Source: Leishmania mexicana MHOM/GT/2001/U1103
Lineage: Eukaryota > Euglenozoa > Kinetoplastea > Trypanosomatida > Trypanosomatidae
Assembly: GCF_000234665.1 (NCBI RefSeq)
Contig: NC_018325.1
Coordinates: forward strand, 142,001-206,000
DNA: 64,000 nt
Reading direction: 5' to 3'
The position numbers and the translations under genes are program-made. Position 1 is the stretch's first letter. The number at the start of each line of letters is the position of its first letter. Shown here one piece after another: positions 11,331 to 20,964 of this stretch. Below the pieces are notes generated by a model. It was not told the origin of the DNA, ran no database searches, and saw nothing but the letters and a program-made list of their open reading frames with translations.

Positions 11331-11934
11331 GATGCAGCCGAGGGTAAGTCAGGGGGGAAGGTTCGCCAGACACTCTAAGTTCGACATGTAAGCTGGGCCC
11401 ACGCATCGTAAAAAGGCTTTGTGTGGCACGCCGCCACTAACGCGAACGAGTAACGCTACACCTGTCACGTCCACATGCCTCCCCTCCCCCACCACCGACC
11501 CCCTGTGTGCATGTCTGGAGAAGAGCGAAGGAACACACGGCGCAGAACGTCTGGGGCACACAATTTGGGATGATATGCGAGGATGCCGCATGTCTTGTGG
11601 AAGGGTAGAAAGCCCCCACACACACACTCACTCCACACCCGAGCCGCGTGTGCCTGTGCCTCGCCAGCTCAGCAGATGGCCATCGGTGCGTTCATTTTCT
11701 CAGCACTGGATGCATTCCGTCATGCAGTCTCGCCACTCTTTTCAATTCTCGTGGCTCCTCGTAATATCCTCGATTGGCGTGTGCACACCCCGCACCACGC
11801 GCAGCACGCGGCCACCGGCCCCCTCGCCCCACTCCCACACACGCACACGCACACGCACACACCTCCTCGTCGGGGCTCTTCTTTCTTCGCCTTCGTCTTC
11901 CTTGGCATTCATAGACGGAACGGTCGAGTTCGTC
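11245..11934. other. Intergenic region with long GT repeat
   Basis: No gene. It contains an uninterrupted GT repeat of about 32 bases (11298-11329), a CA repeat near 11836-11861 and a pyrimidine tract at 11877-11910 followed by AG at 11913-11914, only about 20 nt before the next ATG. Confidence 0.5.
11298..11329. repeat. (GT)16 microsatellite
   Basis: Perfect dinucleotide repeat just after the stop codon of the upstream gene, in its presumed 3' UTR. Likely polymorphic between strains. Confidence 0.9.
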
Positions 11935-13278
11935 ATGCTGCGCCGCGTCGCCTACACGTTGCTGCCGCGCGACCCGCAGGAGGTGCGGCTCCTCCACCAC
12001 ACCAGTGGTGGCGTCGTCATCGCAGCCGTGCGCTACAGGAAATTGTCGTCGCCGCTGTTCTTCACAGTTGTCGAGATGGCGGCGCCGAACGAGCACGCGC
12101 TGCCGCTGCGCGTGGTGCACGTCCGGGTGCCGCGCCCCGCCGCGGTGGTGAGCGCCATTGCGCTGGTGCGCAGCGCAGACGGCGCGGATATCTACGTGGT
12201 TGTGCAGGCCGCTGAGAAGACGGACGCCGAAGCCGCTCCAGCCCCCGTCACGTCGTACGTCTACCGCCGCCAGATAGTTGCCAGCGACGAGGATGACGAC
12301 GGCGACAAGACGCACGACTACGCCGTCGAGGACGATGTGGTATCCTCCTCTGCGGCATCGGCGGTGTCAGCCGCCACGCGAGTGCGCTATCAGCGGCTGC
12401 CGCGCGCGTTCGCCAGCGCCAGCGCGGCCACCTGGACTGCTGTGGCTGCCTTCAACCCCAGTGAGAACATGCTGACAGATGTGAACTCATCGGTTGGTGC
12501 AGTGGTCACCCCAACTGCCGCCTTCATCACGGCCAGTGGCAGTGGTGCAGACATCCAGCTCCAGCTGTGGCAGCTGTGCGGCACCCGCGTTACGCTAGAG
12601 GCAACGTGGAGGGTGCCGGCGCTCGCCGGCTTCGCGGTGGAGGAGATCCTGACGCTGCCCGGCACCCAGGACGTGGCGTTGCTGCGGCACCACAACAGCA
12701 TCCTTGAGGTGAACCTTTCGGCTCTGCGCAGCGCGTGCGCGTACCGCAGCAGTGTCACGGGCAACGCGTTCCTATCACGCGCGTGGCGGTGGTCCGCGCA
12801 CGAGCAGCTGACCGCCTGCGCCGTCAAGGATGCGCTGCTGTACGCCGGAACTGAGGGGGGCGCGGTGCTCATGTGGGACCTGCGCAGGCCAACATCCACC
12901 GCCGCCGCCGCCGGTCCGTGCGGCGGGCCGCCACCGCTGTGCAGTGCCGCGCTCAAGACGCCAATCACGGGCTTGTACGCGCCGTACGCGACCGGCTTCA
13001 TCACGTGCGACGCCAGCGGTGGGGTACGGGACTGGCGAGAGCGGGGTGAGACAGGCAAGGGCGACAACCAGAACGAGGAGGCCGAGGAAGGCGCCCTGCG
13101 CGACGTGGCCGGCATGGCGGCGTCAGCAGCGGCAGCGGCGACCCAGTTCCCGTACCGCTCGCGTGCGCCGGTGGAGATGCCAACCGGTGAAGAGGGCTGC
13201 GTCGCCCTCGACGGCCACGACAACTTCGCCGCCGTGGTGAGTGAGTGCGGCCGTCTGTGTCTCTACTTCTGCGACTAA
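11935..13278 (+). CDS. WD-repeat/beta-propeller protein, conserved hypothetical
   Basis: 447 residues from the ATG at 11935, which sits just after a splice-acceptor-like AG; the 172 upstream in-frame codons are low-complexity and excluded. The C-terminal half shows WD40-type blades: LLYAGTEGGAVLMWDLR around residues 301-318, then TGFITCDASGGVRDW, and a closing strand AAVVSECGRLCLYF at the end. The N-terminal half has strand-rich segments consistent with earlier blades but few canonical WD dipeptides. An acidic insertion lies around residues 116-135 and a Gly/Pro/Ala insertion near 325-340. No signal peptide or membrane span. Such propellers act as scaffolds in nuclear pore, trafficking or RNA complexes; the specific partner cannot be named. 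It is the last gene of the rightward unit. Confidence 0.75.
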   Translation: MLRRVAYTLLPRDPQEVRLLHHTSGGVVIAAVRYRKLSSPLFFTVVEMAAPNEHALPLRVVHVRVPRPAAVVSAIALVRSADGADIYVVVQAAEKTDAEAAPAPVTSYVYRRQIVASDEDDDGDKTHDYAVEDDVVSSSAASAVSAATRVRYQRLPRAFASASAATWTAVAAFNPSENMLTDVNSSVGAVVTPTAAFITASGSGADIQLQLWQLCGTRVTLEATWRVPALAGFAVEEILTLPGTQDVALLRHHNSILEVNLSALRSACAYRSSVTGNAFLSRAWRWSAHEQLTACAVKDALLYAGTEGGAVLMWDLRRPTSTAAAAGPCGGPPPLCSAALKTPITGLYAPYATGFITCDASGGVRDWRERGETGKGDNQNEEAEEGALRDVAGMAASAAAAATQFPYRSRAPVEMPTGEEGCVALDGHDNFAAVVSECGRLCLYFCD

Positions 13279-13627
13279 TCGGTGAGAGGGCCGGAGAGCG
13301 CCTCCGCCGTGTCGCTGGCGTGAGGCGTGTGCGTCGGTGCCCCCGCGTGGGGTGGCGCGATGACGACGCTGGTGTTGAGGAGACTGTGTTCCCCCCCCCG
13401 CTCGTAGGCAGTGGTGGGTTGTGCCGCACATAAGCAAACAGAAGAGCAGTTCAAATCCGTAGCAGTGTGTAACGCCGCGTGCGAAGTAGCCGACGCGCCA
13501 CCCCCGCGTGTCATGCCCCTGCCCCCGTCTACTCCTCACGCCTCCCCCTCACACACCCCTGCTTTTCAGCGCGAGTCCCAATTTCGCCGCCGCACAACGT
13601 GAGCACCAACGCCCTTCCACTGCCACC

Positions 13628-14007
13628 CACACACACAACAGCAATGCGCCGAGCCAGCTGTCGGAGAGCACGGCCGCTGCCTCAACTCGCGCCCTCGCCA
13701 TGCCGGCCGCCACCGGGTGCGTCTCCCCCTCGCGGTGGCGCCCAGGCTCCCCACACCAGTGGGCGGTGTGTGAGGGCCGGGGGTGGGAGGCGCCCGCGTC
13801 ACGGTGACACCCTGCTCACCATGTGGATGGTACAGATAGTGCTCACTCTCGCGGGTCACTCCGATGCAGCGTCATCCAGGGCCCCACCGCCGACACCAGC
13901 AGCGATGCATCGCTCTGACCTCCCTCTCCTGCGGCGTAGGCACCTGACCCCGTCACTACCAGAAGTGGTTCTGGCGTTTGGCAGGGGGTGGGGGAGGAGG
14001 CTGCCTG
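13628..14007 (-). mobile_element. SIDER2-like degenerate retroposon, truncated copy 1
   Basis: 380 bases align without gaps to 42681-43060 (offset 29,053) and to the matching part of the third copy, with about four substitutions seen by eye. It lacks both outer ends of the fuller copies: similarity starts in the CA repeat and stops after GGCTGCCTG, and the following bases are unrelated. Strand is given in the orientation ending in the GT repeat. Assignment to SIDER2 rests on size, dispersed intergenic location and GC-rich composition, plus memory of the family; no consensus could be aligned. Confidence 0.65.
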
Positions 14008-14229
14008 GCCTCATTTTGGCGCGGGCCCAAGCGCCCCCTCCCCCACGGAGGGGGGAAAAGGAGTACGGCACTCAGGGTTCCCGAGTCATCACTGACCTCA
14101 GTACTAACTGAGCCTGTGAGTGCTTAACTTCACAAATCGGACGGGATATGGTGTTTTCACTCAAGTGTGGTCGTACTCGAAAGACGGGCGAGGAGGCGAC
14201 GCTCGCTGGTGGGGGATTGGTGGCGGCGG

Positions 14230-14235
14230 AAAAAA
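14230..14235 (-). terminator. Pol III terminator (T6) of tRNA-Ser
   Basis: Six A on the given strand, i.e. T6 on the minus strand, three bases beyond the tRNA 3' end. A typical RNA polymerase III stop. Confidence 0.85.
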
Positions 14236-14238
14236 GTA

Positions 14239-14319
14239 CGCAAACGGAAGGGTTCGAACCTTCGCGTGAGATCACACCTGCTTAGCAGGCAGGCGCCTTA
14301 ACCACTCGGCCACGTTTGC
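14239..14319 (-). tRNA. tRNA-Ser (anticodon GCU)
   Basis: An 81-nt type II tRNA, CCA not encoded. The acceptor stem GCAAACG pairs perfectly with CGTTTGC, with discriminator G. The A box TGGCCGAGTGG and B box GGTTCGAACCC are canonical. The anticodon stem CCTGC/GCAGG encloses loop CTGCTAA, giving anticodon GCT, which reads serine AGC/AGU. A long variable arm (GTGA-TC-TCAC) is the seryl identity feature. The T stem is GAAGG/CCTTC. It is followed by T6. It is transcribed on the same strand as the leftward gene array and lies past that array's last protein gene, inside the convergent strand switch. No intron. Confidence 0.97.
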
Positions 14320-15042
14320 TACACGCCACGGCGCTAAAAAGACAACAGGTAACAGTTCCTACGATCTCGGTGCGCCGTTGACCGTGGACCGACTGCCGGT
14401 GGGCTTGGCACGCCTGGGCGGGGTGGAGGCGGGGGGAAGCGGTGGGGAAGAAGCGGGCGGATGGGGCGGTCATGGGCGAAGAGGCGGCGGCGACGCGCGC
14501 GTGGAAGTTGTTGCCAAGGCCCGCTTTGGCATTGAAGGTGGGGGTGGGAAAGGTCGGGAAAGTGCAGACACGCCTCGCCGTGCGCACCGTCCTCGGGATG
14601 CAGCTGGACACCACGCACACCGCAAGTGTGGTGTCACGGTACTTTCGGATCTCTCCATGCTACTTGATAGAGCCGAGCGGACGGGGCAGTGCCACCCCAC
14701 CCACACGCGCGCCAGACATACACGGCGGTTCACGGAATACATACAAAGAACGGCGAGGGGCGCCCGCTCAGAAAGAAAGTCTGTACATGAGAAACGAGCA
14801 AAGGACGAGCGCCACCGCAAGACAACGGCACGCACGCGCGATGGGGAGGGGGAGGACGGGCAGACACACCCACGCGCACGTGCGTGTGTGCACCGGGGTC
14901 TGCATTGCCCCTTTGCCTCTAGGCTCTGGCGCGCGAGCGCGCTGTCCGCGTCCCCGCACACACACGGCAGATACACACGAGTATTTTCGCACACACACAC
15001 AGACGCGCAGAGGTCATTCTCTCCTCTTGTGCCGCCATTGCG

Positions 15043-18000
15043 TTACTGACCGGCGCGCAGCACCGCCAGCTCCTCCTCCGCCTTGCCGCGCAGCACCTCG
15101 TTGCTGCCGCTGTTCAAGGCGACGTTGCCCAGCAGCTGCTCCGCCTCCTCCCACTGCTGCAACTCCATCAGCGCGTGTGCGAGGTGGTACTGCGTCGACG
15201 GCAAGATGGCATCAACAGCGCCACCCTTGCCAGACACTAGCGCGGCAGCGCGGCGCAGGCACAGCACGCTCAGCCGCGGAAATCGCGCAGTGCCCAGCAG
15301 GGTGCGGCCGAGCTCAGCCCACAACGGGGCGTCCTCCAGGTTTAGGGTCAGCAGCTGCTGCACCACCTCCTCCACTCCGACATTGTGCAGCTGCACTGCC
15401 AGCAGAGCGAGGTAGGCCCATGTGCGTGGGTTGGCCGGGTTCAGCGTGTTGCTCTCCTGCAGGCACTCCTCCGCCGGCAGCAGGTCGCCAGCGCGGTAGT
15501 AGGCAACGCCGGCGCCGAGCCACAACACCGAGCTGCTCGGCCACACCTGCAGCGCGAGCGTAACGACGCCTAGCGCGTCCCGGTAGCGACCCTCCATCAG
15601 GAGCAAGTTGCACAGATGCAGGTAGGCGGACAAGTAGTGCATGCTTTCAGCCTCTGTGATGCGCTGGTCCAGCAGCGCCTGCGCTGAGCTTGCCGCGCCA
15701 CTCTTGCCAGCCATCCCGAAGGACTGCACCTCCCGAAGCTGCGCCTGCCAGTGTGCTGTCAGGGACGCGAGGTACGGAGGCGCCGTGGGCGGCTCGCCGC
15801 GGCACAGGACCTGCTTGTACACCCTCACAGCATCGGACGGACGCCCGAGCGCGGCGGTGCACTCGGCGCGCAGCAGCGCACACTCGTCTACAAGACGCTG
15901 CTCCGCTGCAGAGACAGATGTGTGCGCACCGGACGGCGTGTCGATCTCGTCCAGTGTCCTGAGCGCCTCCTCGTACTGCCCACCCTGCGTGAACAGACGC
16001 GCGTACAGCAGCTCCACCTGCAGCTCCCCAGGTCGGCAACGTGCCAAGCACACATTCGCCAAATCGCGGTGGTGCAGGTTCACGAGGTATGTCGCCACCT
16101 CCAAGTACATTCCCTCCTCCTCAGCGTCCTGCTCCGATGGTGCGGGAGGAGGTGTCGGGACGGAGTCGTTGGCCGGGCCGCTGCTCCCCGAAAGCCCTCC
16201 GTTGTCGGCACCCCCGGTGGCGTGGCTCGCGCTCACAGCGCCACACTCCGCCGCCTTCCGCAGCGCCAGACGCTGCTCCCTGCGCCACTTCTGCTGCACC
16301 ACCGCCGCGTCGGGGCTGCCAACGCGGACCGACAACTCGTGCAAGTCCGCCAGCAGCGCAACGCAGCCCCATCCCAGCTTGTGCTGAGGTGCAATGTCGA
16401 CGAGGCCGTGCAAGAACACGGCCGCCTCATCCAGCCGGTCGTGGGCAAGCAGCCACGCTCCGTAGTCGAGCAGCGCCGGCGTGCAATACGGGTCGCAGGC
16501 GATCGCCTCGCGGTAGCACTGCTCCGCCTTGGCCAACTCCTCGGTGCGCTGGTAGAAGAGGCCGCAGTCCACCCAAAGTGCCGCCCAGTTGTCCCCTGCG
16601 ACGTGCGAGGCTAGACGACTTTGGTGCAGCTTCGCAGCAAGCTCAAACCCCCCGCTCACCTCCGCCTCGATCGCGCGCCACCGCACCTCCTGTTCCTCGC
16701 CGCTGTTCGGCGCACCACCGCTCGAAGTGGTCGGAACCTGTGGCACGCTCGACGCCGCGTCGCCTTCCCCGGCACACTCGTGCAGGGCACTGTGCAGCAT
16801 GTCTATGAGCTGAACGTAAAGCTCGTTGCTCGCCCGGGCCACCTCCTGCGGCGACACACCACCAGTAAGGTCGCTCCGCAGACGCCCCTGCACCAGGCCT
16901 GTCACCAGCGGCGTCAGCTGACTCTTGAAGGCGGCCAGCTCACCGGTGCTCTGCAGAGTCGCCAGAAAGTTGGTGCGCCAGGCCGCGTTGTCAGACCCAG
17001 TCGATCCGCACGACTTGATCTGAGTTGCGCCGCGCATATCGCGCATCAGCTGCCGCACAACCTCCAGCAACGTCTGCTGGAGTCTCGTCTGTGTGTCCTC
17101 GGCGACCGCAGCGGACACCGTCGGCGTGGGCCGCGGAGGGATCAGCTGGGCAGGCGTGACGGCAGGTCGCACGCGGTCACTGACGAGAGGAGTGAGAGTG
17201 CGCTGCAGTGTGAGGGAGACGGAGGCCATGGTGCCAGCCGTCACGTACGGGTGTGGGGCGTCGCGGTCGGGTACGTCGATGAGGATGCTGGGCACCATCT
17301 GACGCTGCTTACGGGTGACGGTGCGCCTCTTTCCGCGGTCGGCCAAGTCGTTCTCCGACGGCACCGACCCACCGGCGGCGCGCTTCTCCGGTGCGTTCGC
17401 CGGTTGCAGTGGCACATCGGCAGCGAGGTGCGTCGACCCCGGCTCCGTCAAGGCATGCAGCGAAATTGGGATCTCAGCCTCGAAGTAGCCGGCGTTGAAG
17501 TCCTCCCACTCGGCTGGGCAGCCAGGACGCAGGACGCGGCGGAAGCTCAGCTTCAGCGGCGCGCCAGCCTCTAGCAAGCCTTCGAGGTACGCCTCCTGCA
17601 CGGCTGTCAGAGGCACGCGCACGACGCACGGGGCTGGCTCACTGGACTCTGGCACTGGCGGCGCAGGCGCTCCCGGAACGGCTGCAGCGGCAGTGTTGTT
17701 TGCCGCACCAGCAGCAGAGCCTGCGGCGCCAGTGGCGAGGGGCGTGGCCAACCTCCCCCGGCGCTTTGTCGCCACGAGTCCCATAGCATCGGCGCCATTA
17801 GCCCCACCGCCGGCGCCAGGCGCCTCCGTCCGCTCCGTCATGACCCACAGAATAGCCGGCGTGGCGCCAGCGGTGGCCACTTTGTCAGAAGCCTTGCCTG
17901 CCTCGGACGCCCCCCTTTCGTCTCCGGACGCGCAGCCAGCGGCCATCTCAGTTTCTGCGCTGATGGGGACGGGCACGTCTCGCAGCGGGCTGGCGTCGTC

Positions 18001-18498
18001 CACACCCGGGGCCGGCGCCGGCTCCGCTGCCGCGATGTACGCCGTATACTCCGGCAAAGGCGCCAGCAGCCGGCCGCGCGTGAAGGAGGCGACAATGGGC
18101 ATGCCTAGCTGTGCGTCCTCGTCGGTGGTCGGCGGCGGCTCCTCAGTGAAACCCTCGGCAGCAGGCGCGTCCGCCTCATCGCTGTCCGGAGCCGCCGCTG
18201 AATTCGTCGCCGCAGCGGGCAGTGCGAGGGTAACCTCGTAGCGGAATGGGTGGTACGCGTAGGCGACCTCCGTCTCCTCCGTCAGACCCTCCTTGTCGTG
18301 CACGTGCGCATGGTTGGCGCCAGCGCCGGCCGCTCCAGCTGCCGTGCCCGGTGTCAGGACAGGAAAGCCGGCGGAGACCCAATCGGCGGGAAGGTGGTGC
18401 ACACCATCTAGCTTGATGTCGACGTAGTTCACGTACTCCGCCGAGAACGCACCGACGGCGCCGTTGGCGGCAGCGGCAAAGGAAGCGATGGCAGACAT
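15043..18498 (-). CDS. CFAP70-like TPR protein of the axoneme
   Basis: 1151 residues from the ATG at 18498 (the preceding codon is GTG). The layout matches CFAP70, a central-apparatus-associated protein of motile cilia: a beta-rich N-terminal region (NYVDIKLDGVHHLPADW near residue 25), a long Ala/Pro/Gly-rich linker, and a C-terminal array of tetratricopeptide repeats from about residue 660 onward. Repeat segments include KAEQCYREAIACDPYCTPAL, LLPAEECLQESNTLNPANPR and, near the end, WEEAEQLLGNVALNSGS. Length is close to human CFAP70 (about 1,120). It is the last protein gene of the leftward unit, facing the strand switch. TPR content is certain; the CFAP70 assignment rests on overall order and recognised TPR-region resemblance and should be confirmed by reciprocal search. 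Confidence 0.72.
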   Translation of the reverse strand: MSAIASFAAAANGAVGAFSAEYVNYVDIKLDGVHHLPADWVSAGFPVLTPGTAAGAAGAGANHAHVHDKEGLTEETEVAYAYHPFRYEVTLALPAAATNSAAAPDSDEADAPAAEGFTEEPPPTTDEDAQLGMPIVASFTRGRLLAPLPEYTAYIAAAEPAPAPGVDDASPLRDVPVPISAETEMAAGCASGDERGASEAGKASDKVATAGATPAILWVMTERTEAPGAGGGANGADAMGLVATKRRGRLATPLATGAAGSAAGAANNTAAAAVPGAPAPPVPESSEPAPCVVRVPLTAVQEAYLEGLLEAGAPLKLSFRRVLRPGCPAEWEDFNAGYFEAEIPISLHALTEPGSTHLAADVPLQPANAPEKRAAGGSVPSENDLADRGKRRTVTRKQRQMVPSILIDVPDRDAPHPYVTAGTMASVSLTLQRTLTPLVSDRVRPAVTPAQLIPPRPTPTVSAAVAEDTQTRLQQTLLEVVRQLMRDMRGATQIKSCGSTGSDNAAWRTNFLATLQSTGELAAFKSQLTPLVTGLVQGRLRSDLTGGVSPQEVARASNELYVQLIDMLHSALHECAGEGDAASSVPQVPTTSSGGAPNSGEEQEVRWRAIEAEVSGGFELAAKLHQSRLASHVAGDNWAALWVDCGLFYQRTEELAKAEQCYREAIACDPYCTPALLDYGAWLLAHDRLDEAAVFLHGLVDIAPQHKLGWGCVALLADLHELSVRVGSPDAAVVQQKWRREQRLALRKAAECGAVSASHATGGADNGGLSGSSGPANDSVPTPPPAPSEQDAEEEGMYLEVATYLVNLHHRDLANVCLARCRPGELQVELLYARLFTQGGQYEEALRTLDEIDTPSGAHTSVSAAEQRLVDECALLRAECTAALGRPSDAVRVYKQVLCRGEPPTAPPYLASLTAHWQAQLREVQSFGMAGKSGAASSAQALLDQRITEAESMHYLSAYLHLCNLLLMEGRYRDALGVVTLALQVWPSSSVLWLGAGVAYYRAGDLLPAEECLQESNTLNPANPRTWAYLALLAVQLHNVGVEEVVQQLLTLNLEDAPLWAELGRTLLGTARFPRLSVLCLRRAAALVSGKGGAVDAILPSTQYHLAHALMELQQWEEAEQLLGNVALNSGSNEVLRGKAEEELAVLRAGQ

Positions 18499-19944
18499 CA
18501 CGTCGCTCTGCCTGTGCGGGTACCTCTATAACAACTGCGTGGAACGCACCACAGCGCCCCTCTCTCTCTCTCCCTCTCTCAGCAGTCCGTCTGATGGTGT
18601 TTGGGCGTTCTGACGGACAACGACGCCGTTTGAATCACGGTAACTCCTCCACTACAGTTTGGAGAGCATGTGTGCCGGTGGTGGATGCACGCAGAGGCAG
18701 CATAGAAAGACGACGGAGAAGTAGAGAGACGGCGAGCAAGGAAACAAGGAGGCACGCGAGGGGAGCAACAATGCGGAGAAGAGTCATCACGAGGTCAAGG
18801 CAGTGCGGCAAGCGAGTGCTGGCTGTGCGCCACTGATGAGGCGCTCATCCACGAGCAGACGCGCCCCCTCCCCCTTTGGCGAGCGTGTGATTTGGTGGTC
18901 AAGCGTGGGGAGCCCACCACCCATGTCTCTGGAGCACGACACACAAGTCCAGCGCAGCTGAGCATCGGAAGTGGGGAAGAGAAGCACCATGCGCGCCGAG
19001 AAAGGAAGACATCTGGAGCGGAGCCTCTGAAGACACTTCGTGCACGCCGTACTATCCGATTCCGGTGTCGGCGCCGGGCCCTTCCCTGTTCATCGATTCC
19101 TTCTGCTGTTATAACGCGTGCGTGCACTCGCAAAGACGATCACATCTCCCACATCCTCGAGACCCACGCACGTGCGTGCACATACGTGAGGCGCATCCCT
19201 TAGCATCCCCGGCGATGCGGATGTCGATACTGAACTTGTGCCGCGCGTCCGCTGTCTCCGTGATGGACGCGGCCGTTCGCTCGCTCTTTCTCTCGTATTG
19301 CACCATTATGTTGTTCCCTTTAACGTTCATGCAGGGCGAGTGGCACTGGGGGGAGGGAGGGGTGCGGGCAGCGGGCCCCCACCGGGACGCACGCACACCG
19401 GACATGCACGCAGAACTAAGCAACTGCCCATACCAGTCGGAAAGCGCTTGTGCGTGGGTGCGTTCCCCGCGGGTGGTTTAACGCCTCCCTCCTCCTCCTC
19501 CTGTCCCCGCATGATGATGCCCTACTCCATCTCCCTCCCTCCTGTTATATATAGGCAATACTGCCGCCCTCCTCCGTTACACGACAGATGTTACGCCACA
19601 AGGCGTCCCACACGCCAGCGCACGCGCGCGTCTTTAGTGGCGTGCACTGGCGTCTACGACCGCCGCGAGGACGTACTGTGCGGAGGAGGTAACCGCTAAA
19701 AAGGCCCTGGAAACGAGAACGACGTTGAACACTTAACATTAATATGGGGTTCCGCGCACTGGGCCGTCGAAGGTGTGCGCACGCGCACACACACCGCCAC
19801 TACAGACACACAGGTGCCGCGCCTTCCATTCCTCTGGCGTTTCTGTGGAGCATGCCGTGCACCGTCGCTGGCTCAGCATCCAGAAGTCGGAGGCAGCGCA
19901 CACTCGCGTGCGTGTGTTTGGGACCTATCGGTACTCAGTGGCGC
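18499..19944. other. Intergenic region, 1.45 kb
   Basis: Presumed 3' UTR of the La gene and 5' flank of the CFAP70-like gene. No gene supported. It contains a CT run at about 18558-18585 and purine-rich stretches (pyrimidine on the minus strand) around 18711-18780 that could serve trans-splicing. Confidence 0.45.
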
Positions 19945-20964
19945 TTACTGGCGACCACCGCCACGGCGGCCACCGCGGCCACCGCGGCCACCGCGACCGC
20001 CACGTCCACCGCGGCCGCTGTGCTGCGCCGCACGCTCGGAGATCTCCTTCTCTACGTTCGCTATGAGTGCCTTCTCGTCTTCCTTATCGAGCTTCGTCAC
20101 CTCGGGTTGCTTGCCCTGCAGCGTCGCCGCGCGGGTCTTGACGGACTCGACCATCTTCTCGGCTATCTCGGCGTCCTGGAAGATGATGAGAGCCTCCTCC
20201 TTGGTTGGCATGTACACGTAGCGCACGCCTTTCTGCTCCTCCGCCGGCCACAGCCCCTTCACATCGGAGAATTTCTCGATCGCGCCGCATCCAGAGATGC
20301 GGTAGCTGCTGTTCGTGGGCATGGCGGGCGTGCGGGGGGCCGCGGACGACGGTGCACCAGCGTCCTCACCGTCCTCGCGAACGCGCTTGCGGTTCTTCTG
20401 GGAAGCCATCTGCACCGCCTTCCCCTCCAAGTACGCCGTCTTCATCTGCGCGCTGAGCTGCACGCCGTCGTACTGCGGCGGCGCCGCGACAAACTTCTCG
20501 GCATCTGCCTTGCTGGCGAAGACCACGAACACGGACGGTTTCGTGCGGCTCTCCAACGGCGCGTCCTTGCTGCCGCCCTGGAAGTAGCGGCGCCACACCG
20601 CCAGCACGGTGGCGTGAGCGCTAAAGAATTCCTGTAGCTGCTCCAGCGAGGCCGTCGCCGGCACCGGCTTCACGTACACCGTCTGCTCATCGGTTTGGAT
20701 GGACTCCGGCAGGGCGTCCTTGCGGCGCACCGACAGGCCGTCCTTGTTCATGACGAGCTTGTCGCTGCTGGCGAGCGCCTCGGCGAGCACCTTCGGGTCC
20801 TTCGTGAGGCTGTTCAGACGGTTGAAGGTGAGCAGCACCTCCAGCGGAATGAATCCCTCCGGGTCCTCGGCCATCTTCGACTTGAGAAAGACATCCTTGG
20901 CGACGTTCACGTCGCTAAAGTAGAACTCCACCTGTCGGCGGATCTTGTCGGTGAGATCGGACAT
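19945..20964 (-). CDS. La protein (RNA-binding chaperone)
   Basis: 339 residues from the ATG at 20964; 53 upstream in-frame codons are Pro/His-rich leader and excluded. La binds 3' UUU-OH ends of RNA polymerase III transcripts, protecting pre-tRNAs and helping their folding. Residues 1-90 are the La motif, beginning DKIRRQVEFYFSDVNVAKD, with FIPLEVLLTFNRL following. An RRM spans about 97-185 (TVYVKPVPATASLEQLQEFF). A second RRM-like segment covers about 225-295 (VRYVYMPTKEEALIIFQDAE). The protein ends in a Lys/Glu-rich helix and an RGG box. A basic segment, KNRKRVRED, may serve nuclear import. A pyrimidine tract and AG (complement of 21012-21013) lie about 48 nt before the start on the minus strand. 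Confidence 0.93.
   Translation of the reverse strand: MSDLTDKIRRQVEFYFSDVNVAKDVFLKSKMAEDPEGFIPLEVLLTFNRLNSLTKDPKVLAEALASSDKLVMNKDGLSVRRKDALPESIQTDEQTVYVKPVPATASLEQLQEFFSAHATVLAVWRRYFQGGSKDAPLESRTKPSVFVVFASKADAEKFVAAPPQYDGVQLSAQMKTAYLEGKAVQMASQKNRKRVREDGEDAGAPSSAAPRTPAMPTNSSYRISGCGAIEKFSDVKGLWPAEEQKGVRYVYMPTKEEALIIFQDAEIAEKMVESVKTRAATLQGKQPEVTKLDKEDEKALIANVEKEISERAAQHSGRGGRGGRGGRGGRGGRRGGGRQ

Larger units (their letters stand above)
13279..15042. other. Convergent strand-switch region (probable Pol II termination zone)
   Basis: The rightward unit ends at 13278 and the leftward unit at 15043. This 1.76-kb gap has no credible protein gene but holds a truncated SIDER2-like repeat (13628-14007), a tRNA-Ser gene on the minus strand and a G-rich stretch (about 14410-14470). 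Convergent switches with tRNA genes are known transcription termination sites in trypanosomatids and usually carry base J and H3 variant marks; those marks are inferred, not visible. Confidence 0.8.

Noticed and set aside
13479..14111. 210-codon rightward frame in the strand switch, with closely similar frames at 42586-43233 and 48670-49215
   Set aside because: The shared peptide arises only because the three regions are copies of the same SIDER2-like DNA; both strands give similar open frames and the sequence is Arg/Pro-rich with no domain.
17495..18241. 248-codon rightward frame antisense to the CFAP70-like gene
   Set aside because: Mirrors the Ala/Gly/Pro-rich linker; GC-rich codons give open frames on the opposite strand.
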